From positions 62,001 to 126,000 of the forward strand of contig JAKSPJ010000002.1 of NCBI GenBank assembly GCA_024404915.1: a stretch of 64,000 nt of DNA, written 5' to 3'. Both the position numbers and the translations under genes were made by a program. The notes beneath the pieces are model-generated. The model made no database searches. It was not told where the DNA came from and saw only the letters and a program-made list of their open reading frames with translations. Shown here piece after piece: positions 61,740 through 64,000 of this stretch (positions within the stretch are counted from its first letter, which is position 1; the number at the start of each line of letters is the position of its first letter). Source of the stretch: Oscillospiraceae bacterium. Its GTDB lineage: Bacteria > Bacillota > Clostridia > Oscillospirales > Ruminococcaceae.

Positions 61740-61821
61740 GGTGCGTAATCCCTTAGTCTCCCTGTGTTTTCGGCTATATGCCCCGCAATTGTAAAATTTT
61801 TGTGAAAAGCACGGTGCTTAC

Positions 61822-61851
61822 TTGCATTCCGGGCGTAAAATATGATATAAT
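61822..61851 (+). promoter_or_regulatory. Promoter of the zinc-ribbon membrane protein gene
   Basis: TTGCAT, an 18-nt spacer, then TATAAT, about 75 nt upstream of the start codon. Confidence 0.7.
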
Positions 61852-61928
61852 AACCATGAATGCAATGTTTGGAATACACCCATTAAAACGGCATTTTGCC
61901 TATTCTTATTTCCAGGAGGAATGTTTGA

Positions 61929-63062
61929 ATGTCCAGAAACAATTCCGATACGGTGCAGCGCACCCGTTCATCTAAATATCTGGCACTGCATCAGGTGCTT
62001 TGCGTGATTGGCGCTCTGCTCATCTTTTTCTGCATGAGCAATACCTTTGCACTGCGTCATTTCACAAAATATGATTCCATCAGCGAAAGCCTGAAGGCAA
62101 GCCGCATCTCAGATGCCGCTGTTCCCTTTACAGGAAAAAATGTCACAGATTATATTATGAGCGGATATGTCGCCGACGAAAACGTACTCCGTGAAGATAT
62201 CGAAACCTCCGTTGACCAGATGAATCTGCCGGATTTTCTGGCGGATAAGCTGGCACAGCAGTCTGCCCTGCTCCGGGGAGAGTCCAACGACCCGGTCCAG
62301 GTTACACCGGATGAAATTTCCGATGAACTGGAACGAATCAGCGCACAGCTTCACGAATCCTGCCAGCTGATTATCACAGAAGAGGATATGACGGAAATTC
62401 ACAACGCACTGGATACGCCCCTTTCCGTTGTCAACAGCATCAGCTCCATCTTCGGCAATTCACAGGCAGGCAGAGCATTTCAGCGATTCGGCATCAGCTT
62501 CGGCGCTTATATTCTGGAGAGCATTCTGCTGCTTCTGCTGATGGTCCGCTGGGGCAGAATCCGAAAAAATGCAGGCAAAGACAGCTGCGGCTGTTTCAAG
62601 GGCATCGGCATCACCCTGCTGATTCCTGCGGCAATCTGTTTTGCAATCGTTCTTTGCGGCGGTGTTTCCACCTGGTTCCGCAATGACAGCATCATCGGAC
62701 TATATCCCTTCACCAAAGCATTCCGCATGCCCTATTGGTGGATCAGCATTACAGGATTGTCCTTTTCCTTCTTCATGATTGAACTGACAAATTATCTTCG
62801 TATGCTTGCACAATCCAAGCCCGCCGAGATTCAGGAAAAGAAGCCAAGTCCGATTATGCCCTCTGCACCCACGCTTCCCACTCGTGCAGCAGATGGAAAA
62901 TATTGTATTTACTGTGGAAAATCCATTGCAAACGAGGCAAAATTCTGCATCTACTGCGGAAAAAGCCAGACCTCACAGCCTGCTCCCAACGTCAGCATTC
63001 CTTCTTCTGCATCCGGCGAAGAGACCGTATCAGAAGAATCCGCCGCCGACGCACTGGAATAA
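61929..63062 (+). CDS. Hypothetical membrane protein with C-terminal zinc ribbon
   Basis: This is a 377-residue protein of unknown function. One membrane segment lies at about 21-42. A roughly 150-residue extracytoplasmic region (about 45-190) follows, then three more hydrophobic segments between about 192 and 290. A zinc ribbon near 320-343 has YCIYCGKSIANEAKFCIYCG (CxxC-x10-CxxC). A Ser/Glu-rich tail ends the protein. Zinc-ribbon membrane proteins of this kind are common in Firmicutes and are not characterised. AGGAGGA precedes the ATG. Confidence 0.75.
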   Translation: MSRNNSDTVQRTRSSKYLALHQVLCVIGALLIFFCMSNTFALRHFTKYDSISESLKASRISDAAVPFTGKNVTDYIMSGYVADENVLREDIETSVDQMNLPDFLADKLAQQSALLRGESNDPVQVTPDEISDELERISAQLHESCQLIITEEDMTEIHNALDTPLSVVNSISSIFGNSQAGRAFQRFGISFGAYILESILLLLLMVRWGRIRKNAGKDSCGCFKGIGITLLIPAAICFAIVLCGGVSTWFRNDSIIGLYPFTKAFRMPYWWISITGLSFSFFMIELTNYLRMLAQSKPAEIQEKKPSPIMPSAPTLPTRAADGKYCIYCGKSIANEAKFCIYCGKSQTSQPAPNVSIPSSASGEETVSEESAADALE

Positions 63063-63107
63063 GCAAATCGCAGGTTTACAAATAAAAACAGAGAGAAGAA
63101 CAAATCT

Positions 63108-64000
63108 ATGGCAAAAAGACAACAGCAGCATTCCGGCAAAATTAAACCAGGAGATATCCTGTTCGGATGCATTCTGACAGCAATTCTCGGCGCAGGATTA
63201 TATGCCGCCGGAAAACCGGTGCTGAATCATATGCAGGAGAAAAACACCCAGCAGACAGCAGCGGAGGAAGGCACAGCACTGATAACCACCACTGTCAATG
63301 AGACAACAACAGCCACAACAACCACAACAACTACCACAGCACGGTTTCCATCTGCGGCATCCAGAACAACAGAAACAGTAACCATAAGCGATTCTGAGCT
63401 GGTGATTGCGAGAAATGCCTGTCTGATTCAGGTCTCCCCGGAAGGAAATACACGCATCGCAGAAAAAGATGCAGACACCGCCATTTATCCCGCATCTCTT
63501 ACGAAGCTGATGACACTTGTGACATATCTGGAGCTGATGGGTGAGCCTGCGGAAGACGAGGCCATCGAGATGCGTGCGGAAGTCGTCGCCGAACAACAGG
63601 CCAGGCTTGCCTATGTGGCAGGCTTCACTGCAGGAGAATCCTGCCGCATTCAGGATTTGCTGTATGCCATGATGCTCCCCTCCGGCGCAGATGCTGCGGT
63701 TATGCTGGCAGTACACGCCTGCGGCAGCGAAGCGGCATTTGTCGAAGAGATGAATGCACTTGCCAAAGAAATGGGATTGCAGCAATCCATCTTCTTCAAC
63801 TGCACCGGCCTGAATGATGAACGTCATTTCAGCAGTGTGCAGGATATGGCCATTGTGCTGGAATATGCCATCCGCAATCCATATGCAAAGAAGATTCTAT
63901 CCACACGAAAATATACAACCTATCCGACAAATGTCCACCCGGAAGGCATTGAACTGATTTCCACCACCCTTTCCCGCATCGTTGGCAATGAGCTGGAAAA
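63108..64000 (+). CDS. D-alanyl-D-alanine carboxypeptidase (peptidase S11), 3' end outside window
   Basis: About 297 codons are visible; the end is cut by the right edge. An N-terminal membrane anchor (about 16-33) is followed by a Thr-rich linker with nine consecutive Thr, then an S11 penicillin-binding domain. The SxxK motif is YPASLTKLM near residue 126. The SxN position appears as LPSGADAAV, with Ala in place of Asn. The KTG box is beyond the window. The family trims the terminal D-Ala of peptidoglycan stem peptides. The start follows a weak GAGAGAAG, 45 nt after the zinc-ribbon gene, so the two are probably co-transcribed. Confidence 0.85.
   Translation, partial: MAKRQQQHSGKIKPGDILFGCILTAILGAGLYAAGKPVLNHMQEKNTQQTAAEEGTALITTTVNETTTATTTTTTTTARFPSAASRTTETVTISDSELVIARNACLIQVSPEGNTRIAEKDADTAIYPASLTKLMTLVTYLELMGEPAEDEAIEMRAEVVAEQQARLAYVAGFTAGESCRIQDLLYAMMLPSGADAAVMLAVHACGSEAAFVEEMNALAKEMGLQQSIFFNCTGLNDERHFSSVQDMAIVLEYAIRNPYAKKILSTRKYTTYPTNVHPEGIELISTTLSRIVGNELE

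Overview
The window reads as chromosomal DNA of a plant-fibre-degrading gut or rumen Firmicute, most likely a Ruminococcus-type member of the Oscillospiraceae. The support is four secreted proteins with dockerin modules (pectate lyase, CE4-type deacetylase, transglutaminase-like protein, small cohesin-like protein), several threonine-rich linkers, Firmicute sigma-A promoters with 17-base spacers, strong AGGAGG ribosome sites and a CIRCE-HrcA heat-shock operon. The species call is inference. No rRNA, tRNA, CRISPR array, insertion sequence or prophage was recognised.

Layout. 1-14.3 kb is mostly minus strand: a large acyl-CoA dehydratase activase cut by the left edge, a membrane-anchored SGNH hydrolase with a 39-threonine linker, an acyl-CoA ligase, a periplasmic-binding-protein/GGDEF fusion, an NSS sodium symporter, glyS, then a pyrimidine nucleoside phosphorylase/SGNH pair and a Lys/Ala/Pro-repeat protein. 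14.7-22.2 kb is a plus-strand housekeeping operon: phoH-ybeY-era-recO-mutS2-CPBP protease-nadE. ileS (minus) and an M16C peptidase (plus) diverge near 25.7 kb. They are followed by a YeiH-type transporter, a PqqD-like RRE protein translationally coupled to an S26-type peptidase, and a dockerin-bearing pectate lyase.

33.6-38.8 kb carries hrcA-grpE-dnaK-dnaJ, with an unannotated 42-codon membrane peptide between dnaK and dnaJ. 38.8-42.2 kb is a hypothetical-trmO-mreC-mreD operon, and 42.3-46.2 kb a metG-dockerin protein-ispE operon. tuf stands alone with its own promoter beside rpsL-rpsG-fusA (46.3-51.1 kb). 51.2-55.7 kb is an operon of a TSCPD protein, a LysR regulator, an MBL hydrolase and a SulP transporter with an unusual C-terminal extension. 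55.8-59.5 kb holds two convergent dockerin genes. The last part has DUF1292, BrkB/YihY, a zinc-ribbon membrane protein and a D-Ala-D-Ala carboxypeptidase cut by the right edge.

Most interesting: (1) an uncharacterised structured RNA of about 240-450 nt, with its own promoter and two terminator-like elements, leading directly into the deacetylase gene (59.5-60.0 kb); (2) the orphan RRE/S26-peptidase pair with no RiPP maturase beside it; (3) the 42-codon membrane peptide inside the heat-shock operon; (4) a promoter abutting a terminator that could make a ~36-nt RNA (30.82-30.89 kb); (5) a HHGT variant of the HIGH motif in IleRS. Start codons were chosen by ribosome-site spacing and often differ from the longest reading frame.
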